64,000 nucleotides of DNA from Haloarchaeobius sp. HME9146 (GCF_025399835.1 NZ_JAODVR010000002.1:496001-560000); one strand, 5' to 3'; positions 34,986-44,623 are shown, counted from the first letter of the stretch. Made by a program: numbers and translations. The notes: generated by a model not told the origin, from the sequence alone.

Positions 34986-35765
34986 ATGGCAGACCTTTCC
35001 AAACGGCAGTATCTGAAGTACGCAGGCGCGTCCGCCGCCGCCCTCTCGCTGGGCGTCGGTGGCAAGCTCGCCGCAGACGGGACGCTCCAGTCGAGCGTCA
35101 AGGAGACGACTGAAGTCGCTCCTGCCGCAAAGCCCGGCACCGATGCCGCGCCCGAGCCGATCTTCGGCCCGGCCGGAGTCGGTGACATCCTCGACTACGA
35201 GCGTGACGACGACGGCAACATCGAGTTCGACTGGGTCTACCTCTCGTTCGAGACCGAGGACGGTGACATCGAACTCGATGACGTCGGTGTCGACCTGGAG
35301 ACGGAGCTCGGCAAGGAACACCTCGAGTTCACCGTCGAGGACAGCGAGGTCTACGTCGACCTCGAGATGAACGACGACGGCGACCAGCTCGAACTGGACA
35401 TCGCGTTCCGCAACGAGTACATCTCGTTCGAGTTCGACTACGGCGACGTCGAGTTCGAGTCCGACGGTGCCGGGTACCACTTCGAGGACGACCGCCGCGA
35501 CGTCGAGTACCGCGGGCGCTTCCTCCGATTCGAGTTCGACGAGGACAGTGGCGAACTCGAGATCAAGGGTGCGATCAACCTCGAGCTGGAAGTCTCGAAC
35601 GGCCTGGACTTCGAGTACGCAGACGGCCGCATCGCCGTCGACCTCGACGAGACCGAGCTGGAGTACGCCGGCGAAGACGTCCTGATGGAGTGGGAATGGC
35701 GCGGCGGCAACCACGGCTACGGCCGGCGGAGCTCGGAAGACGAGTTCGAAGCACGCCGTATCTAA
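34986..35765 (+). CDS. Array B protein 4: exported acidic beta-repeat protein
   Basis: 259 residues, very close to proteins 1, 5 and 6. The signal, the linker LQSSVKETTEVAPAAKPGT and the entry motif ILDYERDDDGNIEFDWVYL are shared. The body includes YISFEFDYGDVEFESDGAG and the end is SSEDEFEARRI. High similarity down to codon level suggests recent duplication or gene conversion. It has its own promoter motif, so it is a single-gene unit. Confidence 0.78.
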   Translation: MADLSKRQYLKYAGASAAALSLGVGGKLAADGTLQSSVKETTEVAPAAKPGTDAAPEPIFGPAGVGDILDYERDDDGNIEFDWVYLSFETEDGDIELDDVGVDLETELGKEHLEFTVEDSEVYVDLEMNDDGDQLELDIAFRNEYISFEFDYGDVEFESDGAGYHFEDDRRDVEYRGRFLRFEFDEDSGELEIKGAINLELEVSNGLDFEYADGRIAVDLDETELEYAGEDVLMEWEWRGGNHGYGRRSSEDEFEARRI

Positions 35766-35991
35766 CTCCCTCGCACCGGGGCTCGTCCGAAGGGATGGGC
35801 CGACAGCGAGTGGTGGCAGCTGTCACCGACGATATTTTTCTGATGTAGCCCGCGAGCGACTGCATCAGTTCGAGACGACCACCGACGAGAGTGAGTCCAG
35901 TTCTCCGGGAGCTGCTCCAGCGACCGGTCCAGCCACCGTCCCTGACATGACTGATTCGGGGTGGTTCCCGAACCGTGACGTAAGGACCAGC

Positions 35992-36011
35992 CAGTAATTT
36001 TATGATTAATA
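35992..36011 (+). promoter_or_regulatory. Array B promoter motif, copy 5
   Basis: CAGTAATTTTATGATTAATA, 55 nt before the ATG; the TTTGATA part is altered. Confidence 0.72.
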
Positions 36012-36046
36012 TTTGATACAGTCTTCTGTATGGTCGAGGCACTGAA

Positions 36047-36826
36047 ATGGCAGACATCAACAAACGACAGTATCTGAAATACGCAGGCGCGTCCCTCGCC
36101 GCTCTCTCGCTGGGCGTCGGTGGGAAACTCGCCGCAGATGGCACACTCCAGTCGAGCGTGAAGGAGACGACAGAAGTCACCCCAGCCGCGAATCCCGGCA
36201 CCGAAGCCGCGCCCGAGCCGATCCTCGGCCCGGCCGGCGTCGGTGACATCCTGGACTACGAGCGCGACGACTACGGCAATATCGAGTTCGACTGGGTCTA
36301 CCTCTCGTTCGAGACCGAGGACGGTGACATCGACCTCGACGACGTCGGTGTAGACCTCGAGACCCACCTGGACGATGGGGACGCCGAGTTCACCGTCGAG
36401 GACAGCGAGGTCTACGTCGACCTCGAGGTGACCGACTTCGGTGAGATGGTGGAACTAGACATCGCGTTCCGTGACGAGTACATCTCCTTCGAGTTCGAGT
36501 ACGGCGACGTGGAGTTCGAATCCGACGGCGGTGGCTACCACTTCGAGGACGACCGCCGCGACGTCGAGTACCGCGGGCGCTACCTCGACTTCGAGTTCGA
36601 AGAGGACAGCCTCGAACTCGAGATCAAGGGCGCGATCAGGCTCGAGCTCGAGATGGAGAACGGGCTGGACTTCGAGTACGCCGACGGCCGCATCGCCGTC
36701 GACCTCGACGAGACCGAACTCGAGTACGCCGGCGAAGACGTCCTCTTCGAGTGGGAATGGCGCGGTGGCAACCACGGCTACGGCCAGAAGCACTCGGAAG
36801 ACGAGTTCGAAGCACGCCGTCTCTAG
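36047..36826 (+). CDS. Array B protein 5: exported acidic beta-repeat protein
   Basis: 259 residues. The signal starts INKRQYLKYAGASLAALSLG, so Asn replaces Ser before Lys-Arg. The linker and entry motif are almost the same as in protein 4. The body has VTDFGEMVELDIAFRDEYIS and ends SEDEFEARRL. The leader before the ATG is CGAGGCACTGAA. It is a near duplicate of protein 4 with changes concentrated in the middle strands. Confidence 0.78.
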   Translation: MADINKRQYLKYAGASLAALSLGVGGKLAADGTLQSSVKETTEVTPAANPGTEAAPEPILGPAGVGDILDYERDDYGNIEFDWVYLSFETEDGDIDLDDVGVDLETHLDDGDAEFTVEDSEVYVDLEVTDFGEMVELDIAFRDEYISFEFEYGDVEFESDGGGYHFEDDRRDVEYRGRYLDFEFEEDSLELEIKGAIRLELEMENGLDFEYADGRIAVDLDETELEYAGEDVLFEWEWRGGNHGYGQKHSEDEFEARRL

Positions 36827-37034
36827 GCCCCCGGCCACACCAGCTACCTGGACGACCCACGAGACGTCTCCCAGGCACATCGTGACCGTCCAGTAGTCGG
36901 GTGTGACGACGAACACGCTCGTCCCACACGCGAGACAGCCAGAGAACGTCGGTACGGCCGGCGACGTGGCCCGGTTCGCAAGCAGTACGTTCCGTTCCTG
37001 CGAGGAATCTCCTCGAGGTTACGTGACGACCTTA

Positions 37035-37054
37035 CAGTTATTTGATGCTTAATA
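37035..37054 (+). promoter_or_regulatory. Array B promoter motif, copy 6
   Basis: CAGTTATTTGATGCTTAATA, 55 nt before the ATG; the closest match to the consensus. Confidence 0.8.
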
Positions 37055-37089
37055 CCCGAAGCTGACTTTCGTTAGAACGAGGCACTGAA

Positions 37090-37842
37090 ATGGCAGACCT
37101 TTCCAAGCGACAGTATCTGAAGTACGCGGGCGCATCTCTGGCAGCACTCTCCCTCGGCGTGGGTGGGAAGCTCGCCGCAGACGGCACGCTCCAGTCGAGC
37201 GTGAAGGAGACCACCGAGGTCGCACCCGCTGCGAAGCCCGGCACCGACGCCGCACCCGAACCGATTCTCGGGCCGGCTAGCTACGGTGACATCCTCGACT
37301 ACGAGCGCGACGACTACGGGAACATCGAGTTCGACTGGGCGTACCTCTCGTTCGAGAGTGACGACGGTGACATCGACCTCGACGACGTCGGCGTCGACTT
37401 CGAGACCGACCTCGACAGCGACTTCCTCGAGCTGACCGTCGAGGACAGCGAGGTCTACGTCGACCTCGAGATGGACGACAACGGCCACCACGTCGAGCTG
37501 GACATCGCGTTCCGCAACGAGTACATCTCGTTCGAGTACGACGACGGTGACGTCGAGTTCGAATCCGACGGCCAGGGTCACCAGTTCGAGGACGACCGCC
37601 GCGACATCGAGTACCGCGGGCGCTTCCTCGACTTCGAATTCGACGAGGACAGTGAAGAACTCGAGATCAAGGGCGCGATCAAGCTCGAGCTCGAGATGGA
37701 CAACGGCCTCGACTTCGAGTACGCCGACGGCCGCATCGCCATCGACTTCGACACCACGGAGCTCGAGTACGCGGGCGAGGACGTCCTGATGGAGTGGGAG
37801 TGGCACAACGGCGACGACGAGTTCGAGGCACGCCGCCTCTAA
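37090..37842 (+). CDS. Array B protein 6: exported acidic beta-repeat protein
   Basis: 250 residues. The N-terminal third is almost the same as protein 1 (signal, SSVKETTEVAPAAKPGT linker, GDILDYERDDYGNIEFDW). It lacks the Gly/Asn/His insert (RGGNHGYG) seen before the tail in proteins 1, 4 and 5, and ends WHNGDDEFEARRL. The insert is therefore modular. The CGAGGCACTGAA leader is present. Confidence 0.78.
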   Translation: MADLSKRQYLKYAGASLAALSLGVGGKLAADGTLQSSVKETTEVAPAAKPGTDAAPEPILGPASYGDILDYERDDYGNIEFDWAYLSFESDDGDIDLDDVGVDFETDLDSDFLELTVEDSEVYVDLEMDDNGHHVELDIAFRNEYISFEYDDGDVEFESDGQGHQFEDDRRDIEYRGRFLDFEFDEDSEELEIKGAIKLELEMDNGLDFEYADGRIAIDFDTTELEYAGEDVLMEWEWHNGDDEFEARRL

Positions 37843-38253
37843 CTCGGATTCCCGACCCCACACCCAACCAAGCCATATCGACTGCTGACACAGCAGACAC
37901 CGGTTTTTTCGACGATTACCTCCAGAGTGACGACCACAGCCGGGACGTCGCATCGGGCCGACCACATTCCAGCGGTGTCCGACCCACGGCCACGTGAGTG
38001 AGCCGAACTCTCCTCACGGTGAGCGAGTAACCCCCTGTTACTGGCACTCCCTCCCGACGAACCCTGCCTCAGCCCCGTGAACGGTCAGCTCCAGTACCGG
38101 AGTAACGGCTCCATCCTTTTGAGTCTGCTCGCGGTGAACGCGGCGAACGACGGGACAACACGGGAGTCTGCCGGAAGCCGTCGCGTACCCATCTCGGGAC
38201 TCGAGCGTACCTCGACCCCCGAGTCGTATCCGGGACGAAACGCACTCACCACC
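37843..38253. other. Spacer inside array B
   Basis: About 400 bp with no supported gene, longer than the other array B spacers. An open frame runs into gene 7 from 38077, but its codons show no signal-like sequence. Confidence 0.4.
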
Positions 38254-38273
38254 CAGTTATTTGATATTTTATC
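38254..38273 (+). promoter_or_regulatory. Array B promoter motif, copy 7
   Basis: CAGTTATTTGATATTTTATC, 57 nt before the ATG at 38311, supporting that start. Confidence 0.75.
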
Positions 38274-38310
38274 GCCGCTGCCTCCCTCGTTACGGGGGAG
38301 AGACTACGCC

Positions 38311-39039
38311 ATGGGAGGCATCTCCAGACGGGAGTACCTGAAGTACACCGGCATCGGGCTCACCGCACTCACGGCCGTCGTCGGCGGAAAGCTCGCTTCC
38401 GACAGCGCGAGAAGCGGAGCCTCCGTGGGTGAAGCGACCCGGTCGGCAGACCTGGCGGAGAGGGCACCGGCGACCCCGTTGGAGAGAGGCGAGAAAGAGA
38501 GTGGTCCGGATGTTGTCGCGGTAGCGCAGGAGGACAGCGTGTCCGGGACGCCGCTGGTCACCGGCGGGGTACAACCCGGCACAGCTCTCGAATTCGACCG
38601 CGCGGATGACGGAGACGTGGATTTCTGGTGGGGTGGCGTCGAGTTCGAGAGCTCGGACGGCGACCGTGACGTCGAGTTCCTCGTCGACGACGGCGACCTC
38701 TACATCGACTTCGAGAGCACGGCGAGCGGGGACGACCTGGAGTTGACCATCCTCTTCGCCGGAGACGGTATCGACCTCGACGTGTACCAGGACGACGAGG
38801 TCGAGGTCGCGACCATCGGTGGCCCCCACTCCTTCGAACACGACCGGGGGCGAATCGAGTACGTCGGCCCGCTCCTCCGGGTCGAGTGGGACCCGCGGAG
38901 GCGCGAACTGGAGGTCCGTGGTGCCGTCCACCTGGACTGGGACGGCGACGAGTTCGAGTACCGGGGCCGGACCGTCAGGATCGACTGGGAGTCAACGACG
39001 CCCGAGCGAACCGGGACGTTCGAGGCTCGCGCGGTGTAG
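38311..39039 (+). CDS. Array B protein 7: diverged exported acidic beta-repeat protein
   Basis: 242 residues. The signal ISRREYLKYTGIGLTALTAV has a true twin arginine, supporting Tat export for the whole family. The linker is unrelated. The entry motif is LEFDRADDGDVDFWWGGVEF, followed by acidic/hydrophobic strands (VEFLVDDGDLYIDFESTASG, LEVRGAVHLDWDGDEFEYRG). It ends TGTFEARAV, a variant tail. Proteins 7-10 form the diverged half of the family with the FWW/FEW entry variant. Confidence 0.77.
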   Translation: MGGISRREYLKYTGIGLTALTAVVGGKLASDSARSGASVGEATRSADLAERAPATPLERGEKESGPDVVAVAQEDSVSGTPLVTGGVQPGTALEFDRADDGDVDFWWGGVEFESSDGDRDVEFLVDDGDLYIDFESTASGDDLELTILFAGDGIDLDVYQDDEVEVATIGGPHSFEHDRGRIEYVGPLLRVEWDPRRRELEVRGAVHLDWDGDEFEYRGRTVRIDWESTTPERTGTFEARAV

Positions 39040-39122
39040 CGTCCCGGGTGTCCGGGGCGACGTACCGTTTCGGTATCTTCACCACCGGGTCGTCCTCTCA
39101 CCCCTGTAACGAGAGGAGTATT

Positions 39123-39142
39123 CAGTTATTTGATGCTTAATG
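39123..39142 (+). promoter_or_regulatory. Array B promoter motif, copy 8
   Basis: CAGTTATTTGATGCTTAATG, 53 nt before the ATG. Confidence 0.78.
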
Positions 39143-39175
39143 TAGAAACCGCGCTTCTCTACTGGCAGGAGGACT

Positions 39176-39883
39176 ATGGCAGACATATCCAAGCGACAGT
39201 ATCTGAAATACGCCGGGGCCTCGCTGGCGGCGGCGACGTTCACACTGGGTGGGAAACTCGCGAGCAACACACTGGCGGCTGACGCACCCGAGTCGACGGT
39301 CACGTCGGCGGCGTCGACCGACACCGGTGGTGACGCGGCCCCCGCAGCCGACCCCCAGCCAGCGAGCCAACCGCTGGTCGGTGCCGCGGCTGGCCCGTAC
39401 CTCGACTACGAGCGTGAGGACAACGGAGACATCGAGTTCTGGTGGGACGGCATCGAGTTCGAGACCGAGAACAACGACCGCGACATCGAGTTCTCGGCCG
39501 CCGAACCCGGCATCTACATCGACTTCGAGACGAAAGACGGCGGCGACCACCTCGACCTGGAGATGGACATCGACGGTGACGTCATCGAGTTCGAGGTCCG
39601 TGGCAACCACGACGTGGACTTCACGGCGGTCGCCGACGGTCGGAAGTTCGAGGACGACGGTGACATCGAGTTCTTCGCCTCCCGACTCAAGTTCGAGTGG
39701 GAACCCGACAACCACCAGCTGGAGATCCGCGGTGCGGTCTACCTCGACTGGGACGGTGACGAGTTCGACTACCGTGGCCGGAACATCCTGCTCGAGTGGG
39801 ACGCCAGTACCCACAACAACCCCGCGTTCGGCGAGTACGACGGGCGGAACGGTGAAGGAAAATTCGAAGCCCGGCGCGTGTAA
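39176..39883 (+). CDS. Array B protein 8: exported acidic beta-repeat protein
   Basis: 235 residues. The signal is ISKRQYLKYAGASLAAATFT. Linker rich in Ala, Ser and Pro. The entry motif is YLDYEREDNGDIEFWWDGIE. Strand-like segments include GIYIDFETKDGGDHLDLEMD and LEIRGAVYLDWDGDEFDYRG. It ends GEGKFEARRV. A GGAGG leader lies directly before the ATG. No Cys is visible in the mature part. Confidence 0.78.
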   Translation: MADISKRQYLKYAGASLAAATFTLGGKLASNTLAADAPESTVTSAASTDTGGDAAPAADPQPASQPLVGAAAGPYLDYEREDNGDIEFWWDGIEFETENNDRDIEFSAAEPGIYIDFETKDGGDHLDLEMDIDGDVIEFEVRGNHDVDFTAVADGRKFEDDGDIEFFASRLKFEWEPDNHQLEIRGAVYLDWDGDEFDYRGRNILLEWDASTHNNPAFGEYDGRNGEGKFEARRV

Positions 39884-39986
39884 CGCCCGCTGACCAGCCT
39901 CCACACCTTTGTTTCGTGAACACTCTTGGTAATCGTAGTCGTACCGGGGTGGTAACGATATGACCCAACCTTACGTCCACACCAGA

Positions 39987-40006
39987 CAGTAATTTGATAC
40001 CTTATA
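39987..40006 (+). promoter_or_regulatory. Array B promoter motif, copy 9
   Basis: CAGTAATTTGATACCTTATA, 56 nt before the ATG. Confidence 0.77.
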
Positions 40007-40042
40007 GCCCATACCCGCCTGGTATACAGTGGAGGCAATTCA

Positions 40043-40819
40043 ATGGCAGCTACTTCGAAGCGGCAGTATCTCAAGTACGCGGGCACAGCGCTCGCAGCAC
40101 TCTCGATGGGCGTCGGCGGGAAACTCGCAGCCGATGGTGCGCTACAGTCGAACGTCGAGAACACGCGCGAGGTGTCCCCGGCCGCGAACCCGGGTGGACA
40201 GGCACCGGCCGCGAGCCCGGGTGGGAGTTCGGCTCCCGAGACACCGGCGGCAAGCCCCGGCCCTGCGGCGGCACCGGCGGACCCCGCCGTCGGCGCGGAC
40301 GAGACGACAGACCCGTATCTCGGTCCGGCCGGAAGCGGCTATCTCCTCGATTACGAGCGTGACGACAACGGTGACGTCGAGTTCGAGTGGGGCGGGCTCA
40401 TGTTCGAGACCCACGACGGCGACCTCGACGTGGAGTTCGAGGTCAACGACTACGGCATCTACATCGAGTTCGAGACCAAAGACGGCGGCGAGAGCGTCGA
40501 GTTGACCGCCGTCGCGGACGGTGACTACATCGACTTCGAGGTCGACCACCTGTACGACGTGGAGTTCGAGGCGGCCTCGGACCTCGGGACCAAGTTCGAG
40601 GACGACGGGAACGAGGTCGAGTACCGCGGCCGGCTCGTCGACTTCGAGTGGGACCCAGAGTCGCTGGAACTCGACCTCAAGATCGCCGGCGCACGCCTGG
40701 AGTGGAGCGCGAAGGACAACTCCACCCGAGAGCTGGAGTACCGCGGCATCGAGGTCCAGATCGAATGGGAGGGCCTCGGCTACCACAGCGACGGTGACTT
40801 CGAGGCTCGACGGCTGTAG
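40043..40819 (+). CDS. Array B protein 9: exported acidic beta-repeat protein
   Basis: 258 residues. The signal is TSKRQYLKYAGTALAALSMG. The longest linker of the main array is Pro/Ala/Gly-rich (PAASPGGSSAPETPAASPGP). The entry motif is LLDYERDDNGDVEFEWGGLM, with strands such as YIEFETKDGGESVELTAVAD. It ends SDGDFEARRL. It is the last tandem copy; the next gene is the PAS/GAF regulator. Confidence 0.78.
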   Translation: MAATSKRQYLKYAGTALAALSMGVGGKLAADGALQSNVENTREVSPAANPGGQAPAASPGGSSAPETPAASPGPAAAPADPAVGADETTDPYLGPAGSGYLLDYERDDNGDVEFEWGGLMFETHDGDLDVEFEVNDYGIYIEFETKDGGESVELTAVADGDYIDFEVDHLYDVEFEAASDLGTKFEDDGNEVEYRGRLVDFEWDPESLELDLKIAGARLEWSAKDNSTRELEYRGIEVQIEWEGLGYHSDGDFEARRL

Positions 40820-40888
40820 GCACGACGCCCCCCTTTCGGTCTGATTCGCTCATTTCTGTGCACCCTTTTTGTCCCTCGGCGTTCTGTG

Positions 40889-40901
40889 TATTATATAAAA
40901 A
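40889..40901 (+). promoter_or_regulatory. TATA-like element before PAS/GAF regulator
   Basis: The AT-rich TATTATATAAAA lies about 80 nt before the proposed TTG start; a leader of 50 nt or more would be implied. Confidence 0.45.
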
Positions 40902-40973
40902 CACGTTGATAACTCAGAATACTACACTTAAGTATCTGAGGAGACTATTGTTACGGGAAGGGGGGGAAGGGGG

Positions 40974-43958
40974 TTGGAAGAGGAAATCAACAGCGACCGC
41001 CCGAGAGAGGAGACTGTTCGTGACACCGACAGGTCCGGGAGTGCCACCGCCTGGCAGGCGCTCACCGAAGCCGGGTTCGGTATCGTCGAAGTAGACGAAT
41101 CCGGCACCATCGTCGGGGCCACACCATCGGTCGCGGACACCCTTGGCTACACACGCGAGCCGCTGGTCGGACAGTCGTCGACGAACCTGTTCACGGAACG
41201 GGACGAGGACGAGGTCCTCGCACTACTCGCGGACCTGGCCGACGACGACACGGTCCGACTGGTTCGTCACCGCCGAAAGAACGGGGAAGAAATCCCCCTA
41301 CCGGTCACCGTCCACCGCGTCGAAACCGACGAACAGGTGTCGTACGTAGAGCTCGTCCGTGATTTCGAGTGGTTCGAGCCCGGCAACGCCACCCTCGCGC
41401 AGGAGGAACCTGCCGAGACCGAGGACGGCCGTGACCAGACCCACGTCGATGTCGAGACGACGACCCCCACGACCGACACCGACGCCACTTCTCCCACCGT
41501 CAGCCCCCCACACGCGGCGCGTCCCGGGAGGACGGAAACAGGGGCCGACGACCTGTATCACGAGCTATTCGAGCAGAGTCGCGACGGAATCGTCGTGGTC
41601 GACACGCGGTCGAACCGGATCATCGAGGCCAACGAGCGCGCCGCGACGTTGTTCGGCTGCTCCCGGGAGGACCTCGTCGGTGAGGCCGCAAGCCAGGCGT
41701 TCGAAACCGGACAGGGCGAGACGACGCTCGCGCGACTCGTCGCCGAGGACGCGAACCGGGACGAGACCGTGGTCTACCGACCGCCCGATGCTGAAGAACG
41801 AACCGTATCGATGGAGAGCCTTGAGCTGGACGACCACGACGGCCATGTCGTGGTGTTCCTTCGGGACGTCACCGACCACCGCCAGCACGAGAGCGAACGG
41901 GCCCGACGAATCGCCGCGATGGACGCCGCCCTGGAGGGAATCGCGGTCCTGGACGACGACAATTGCTTCACGTACGTGAACAGGGAGTTCGCCGCGCTGC
42001 ACGGGACGACCGCGTCCTCCCTCGTCGGCAAAGCGTGGTGCGAGTGCTACTCCGAGGAGGAGTGGCGTCGAATCGCGTGGCAGGTACTCCCCGCCGTCGA
42101 GCACGAGGGGACCTGGCGCGGCGAAGCGACCGGCGTGCGGACCGACGGGGAGACCTTCCCCCAGTCTCTCTCGCTGAGCAAGGTCGATGGCCGGGGCCTC
42201 GTCTGCGTCGTCCACGACATCTCTGAACAGAAACATCACTCTCAGCGGCTCCGCGAGCTCAACGTCGTCACCCACGAACTGGTGACGGCCCACGACGAGG
42301 AGGAGATCGCGACCATCGGGTGCGACGCCGTCACCCGGGTCATCGGACTCCCACTGAACGCGATTCGCCTGTACGACCAGGAAGCCAACGGGCTCGTACT
42401 CGCCGAAGCCCCGGACACGGTGATGGAGGTCCTCGGGCCGCGCCCCGTGTACGACGTGGCGACGACTCCGGCCGGCCGGGCGTTCCGGACCGCAGAGACC
42501 GTCATCACGGTCGTCGACGAAGGCGACCAGTACGGCCGCTATCCCCTGTCGGAGGCCCTGTACGTTCCACTCGGTGACCACGGCGTGCTGAGCGTCGGTA
42601 CCACCGCACGCCACGGGTTCGAACGGGAGCAGGTCGACCTCGCGGAGTTACTCGGCGCGAACCTGACCGTCGCGTTGACGCGGACGAAACGCGACCGACG
42701 GCTCCGGGAGATGCAGGCCGACCTCACCGAGAAACAGGACGTGATGGTCCGCCAGCACGACCAGCAGGAGATACTGCTGGGCATCAGCTCGCTCGTCCAG
42801 GAGATAACGGACGCGACCGTCAACTCCAGAAGCCGAGGTGAGATCGAACAGACCGTCTGTGAGAACATCGCCTCCTCGGAGTTGTACCACTTCGCGTGGA
42901 TCGGCCACTACAGCTTGGGCCGGGGACGAATAGTCCCGCGCGCGGCCGCCGGCCTCGACGAGGGCGTCCTCGACGAGATCGCACAGATCACGCCGACAGA
43001 GGCCGAACGAGGTGCCATAGACAAGGCAATCGAGACCGGTGAGCCACAAGTCGTCCGGTCGGTCGACGGTGAACTCGCCCTGCACGAGCCGGTTCGGCGC
43101 GCCGCGTTCGAACGCGGGTTCGAGGCAGCCATCGCGGTTCCGCTCACCTACGCCGGTCGGAACTACGGCGGGCTGGTCGTCATCGCGAGCCATCCCGACG
43201 CGTTCGGCGAGTTCGAGACGCGGGCGTTCTCGGTCCTCGGCGAACTCGTCGCCTTCGCCATCCGCGCGACGACCGACCGTGAACTCCTGCTCAGTGACTC
43301 GATCATCGAGGTCGAGTTCGAGAGCTCCGACCGGACGGCGACACTGGTCGCACTCTCGAAGGAGATCGGCTGTCGGTTGACCCTGGCTGGCATCGTCGCC
43401 AGCAACACCAACGGCAGGCGGTACTACTACCTCGTCGAGGACGTGCCCGCATCCACCGCCGTCTCGGCACTGTGGCGATACCCCGGCGTCGAGGACGTCG
43501 AGGTCATCAGCGAGCGGGTGGACGAATCGCTCATCGCGGTCGAGCTGTCGAGCGGGTCGCTCGTCCAGTCGCTGGTCGAGTACGGCGTCCGCGTTCGCGA
43601 GCAGATGGTCGCCGACGGTCGGACCACGCTGACCGTGGAGGCACCGACCCAGGACGACGTTCGTGACGTGGTCGAACTCCTCGTCGGCGAGTTCCCCGAG
43701 ACCGACGTCGTCTCCGTCCTCGAACGCGACCGGCCGGTCCGGACGACGAACGAGTGCCGGGACATGCTCCTGGGCGACCTCACCGACCGCCAGCACGCGA
43801 CCCTGCAGACGGCCTACGTCGAGGGGTACTTCGACTGGCCGCGGCGGAGCACTGCGGAGGAGGTCGCGGCGCGACTCGATATCGCGTCCTCGACGTTCCA
43901 CCAGCACGTCCGCATCGCCCTCCAGAAGGTACTCCTCTCACTTTTCGAGCAGGAATAG
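40974..43958 (+). CDS. PAS/GAF sensor regulator with bacterio-opsin activator HTH
   Basis: 994 residues, soluble. Three PAS-like units (ALTEAGFGIVEVDESGTIVG; YHELFEQSRDGIVVVDTRSN; MDAALEGIAVLDDDNCFTYV) are followed by two GAF-like units. Then comes a BAT-type region and a C-terminal HTH_10 (TDRQHATLQTAYVEGYFDWP, then STAEEVAARLDIASSTFHQH). It is a one-component regulator of the Bat/BoxR-like class, probably sensing light, oxygen or redox. An in-frame stop at 40929 and the lack of an ATG make TTG at 40974, after a G-rich ribosome-binding stretch, the best start. It directly follows array B. Confidence 0.85.
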   Translation: MEEEINSDRPREETVRDTDRSGSATAWQALTEAGFGIVEVDESGTIVGATPSVADTLGYTREPLVGQSSTNLFTERDEDEVLALLADLADDDTVRLVRHRRKNGEEIPLPVTVHRVETDEQVSYVELVRDFEWFEPGNATLAQEEPAETEDGRDQTHVDVETTTPTTDTDATSPTVSPPHAARPGRTETGADDLYHELFEQSRDGIVVVDTRSNRIIEANERAATLFGCSREDLVGEAASQAFETGQGETTLARLVAEDANRDETVVYRPPDAEERTVSMESLELDDHDGHVVVFLRDVTDHRQHESERARRIAAMDAALEGIAVLDDDNCFTYVNREFAALHGTTASSLVGKAWCECYSEEEWRRIAWQVLPAVEHEGTWRGEATGVRTDGETFPQSLSLSKVDGRGLVCVVHDISEQKHHSQRLRELNVVTHELVTAHDEEEIATIGCDAVTRVIGLPLNAIRLYDQEANGLVLAEAPDTVMEVLGPRPVYDVATTPAGRAFRTAETVITVVDEGDQYGRYPLSEALYVPLGDHGVLSVGTTARHGFEREQVDLAELLGANLTVALTRTKRDRRLREMQADLTEKQDVMVRQHDQQEILLGISSLVQEITDATVNSRSRGEIEQTVCENIASSELYHFAWIGHYSLGRGRIVPRAAAGLDEGVLDEIAQITPTEAERGAIDKAIETGEPQVVRSVDGELALHEPVRRAAFERGFEAAIAVPLTYAGRNYGGLVVIASHPDAFGEFETRAFSVLGELVAFAIRATTDRELLLSDSIIEVEFESSDRTATLVALSKEIGCRLTLAGIVASNTNGRRYYYLVEDVPASTAVSALWRYPGVEDVEVISERVDESLIAVELSSGSLVQSLVEYGVRVREQMVADGRTTLTVEAPTQDDVRDVVELLVGEFPETDVVSVLERDRPVRTTNECRDMLLGDLTDRQHATLQTAYVEGYFDWPRRSTAEEVAARLDIASSTFHQHVRIALQKVLLSLFEQE

Positions 43959-44257
43959 GCGGATTCCACGCGTCACGACCGTGGTCGTGCCGGAACGACC
44001 GGGTCGTGACCGTCACACCGGCCGATTATCTAATTCCCTGAGAGCTTCGGCTCGGATTCACCGTGAAAACCCGTTTCACATCGGTTTCCCTCGATTGCGT
44101 GAGGCCTCAATCCAAACTATCGGTTTCCACTACCGACTCTTCTAGGTAACACCGCAGGGATTTCTCAGGTTATCAGGAGTATTGTCACGACCGTACCGAG
44201 AGGTGTGGGTTCCTAATTCATAGGGATTCAGGGGTTATATGGTAACGAGAGATCGGC
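43959..44257. other. Intergenic region after PAS/GAF regulator
   Basis: Contains a 6-bp inverted repeat GTGAAA-N5-TTTCAC (44063-44079), possibly a terminator or operator. No gene visible. Confidence 0.4.
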
Positions 44258-44623
44258 ATGAACAGGTCATTTGGCGATTACAATTCGATTCGAGATCGTG
44301 CTGCCGCGGAGGCAGCTGCAAGAGAGTCCTTCGAGAACGCGAACCCGCTAACAGCGGTCGCGACGCTCCTCGGGCGGAAGTGGCACCTCGTCATCCTCGA
44401 CGAGTTGCTGGAAGGGGGGCCCCAGGGGTTCAGTGCACTACAGCGACAGATCGGGGGGATCTCGAGCAAGGTGCTGTCCGAGAGCCTGAGCGACCTCGAA
44501 GAGAAAGAGCTCATCTCACGCGCGGTCGTCTGTGAGAAGCCGTTCCGGGTCGAGTACTCGCTCACCGAGCGGGGGGAGGCACTCCAGCCCGTCATCACGG
44601 CCGCCCGGGAGAGCTCCGTATAG
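44258..44623 (+). CDS. HxlR family transcriptional regulator
   Basis: 121 residues. Winged helix of the HxlR (DUF24) type: LGRKWHLVILDELLEGGPQG, then FSALQRQIGGISSKVLSESL and a wing ending FRVEYSLTERGEAL. It binds DNA as a dimer; the ligand is unknown. It converges with a second HxlR gene at 44.8 kb, and the two share the GFSALxxxIxGxSSKVLSExL core, so they are paralogues. Confidence 0.9.
   Translation: MNRSFGDYNSIRDRAAAEAAARESFENANPLTAVATLLGRKWHLVILDELLEGGPQGFSALQRQIGGISSKVLSESLSDLEEKELISRAVVCEKPFRVEYSLTERGEALQPVITAARESSV

Noticed and set aside
44063-44079. GTGAAA...TTTCAC as an outlying ORB
   Set aside because: It lacks the CCGG core and the GGTGT arm of the box; only a short inverted repeat remains.
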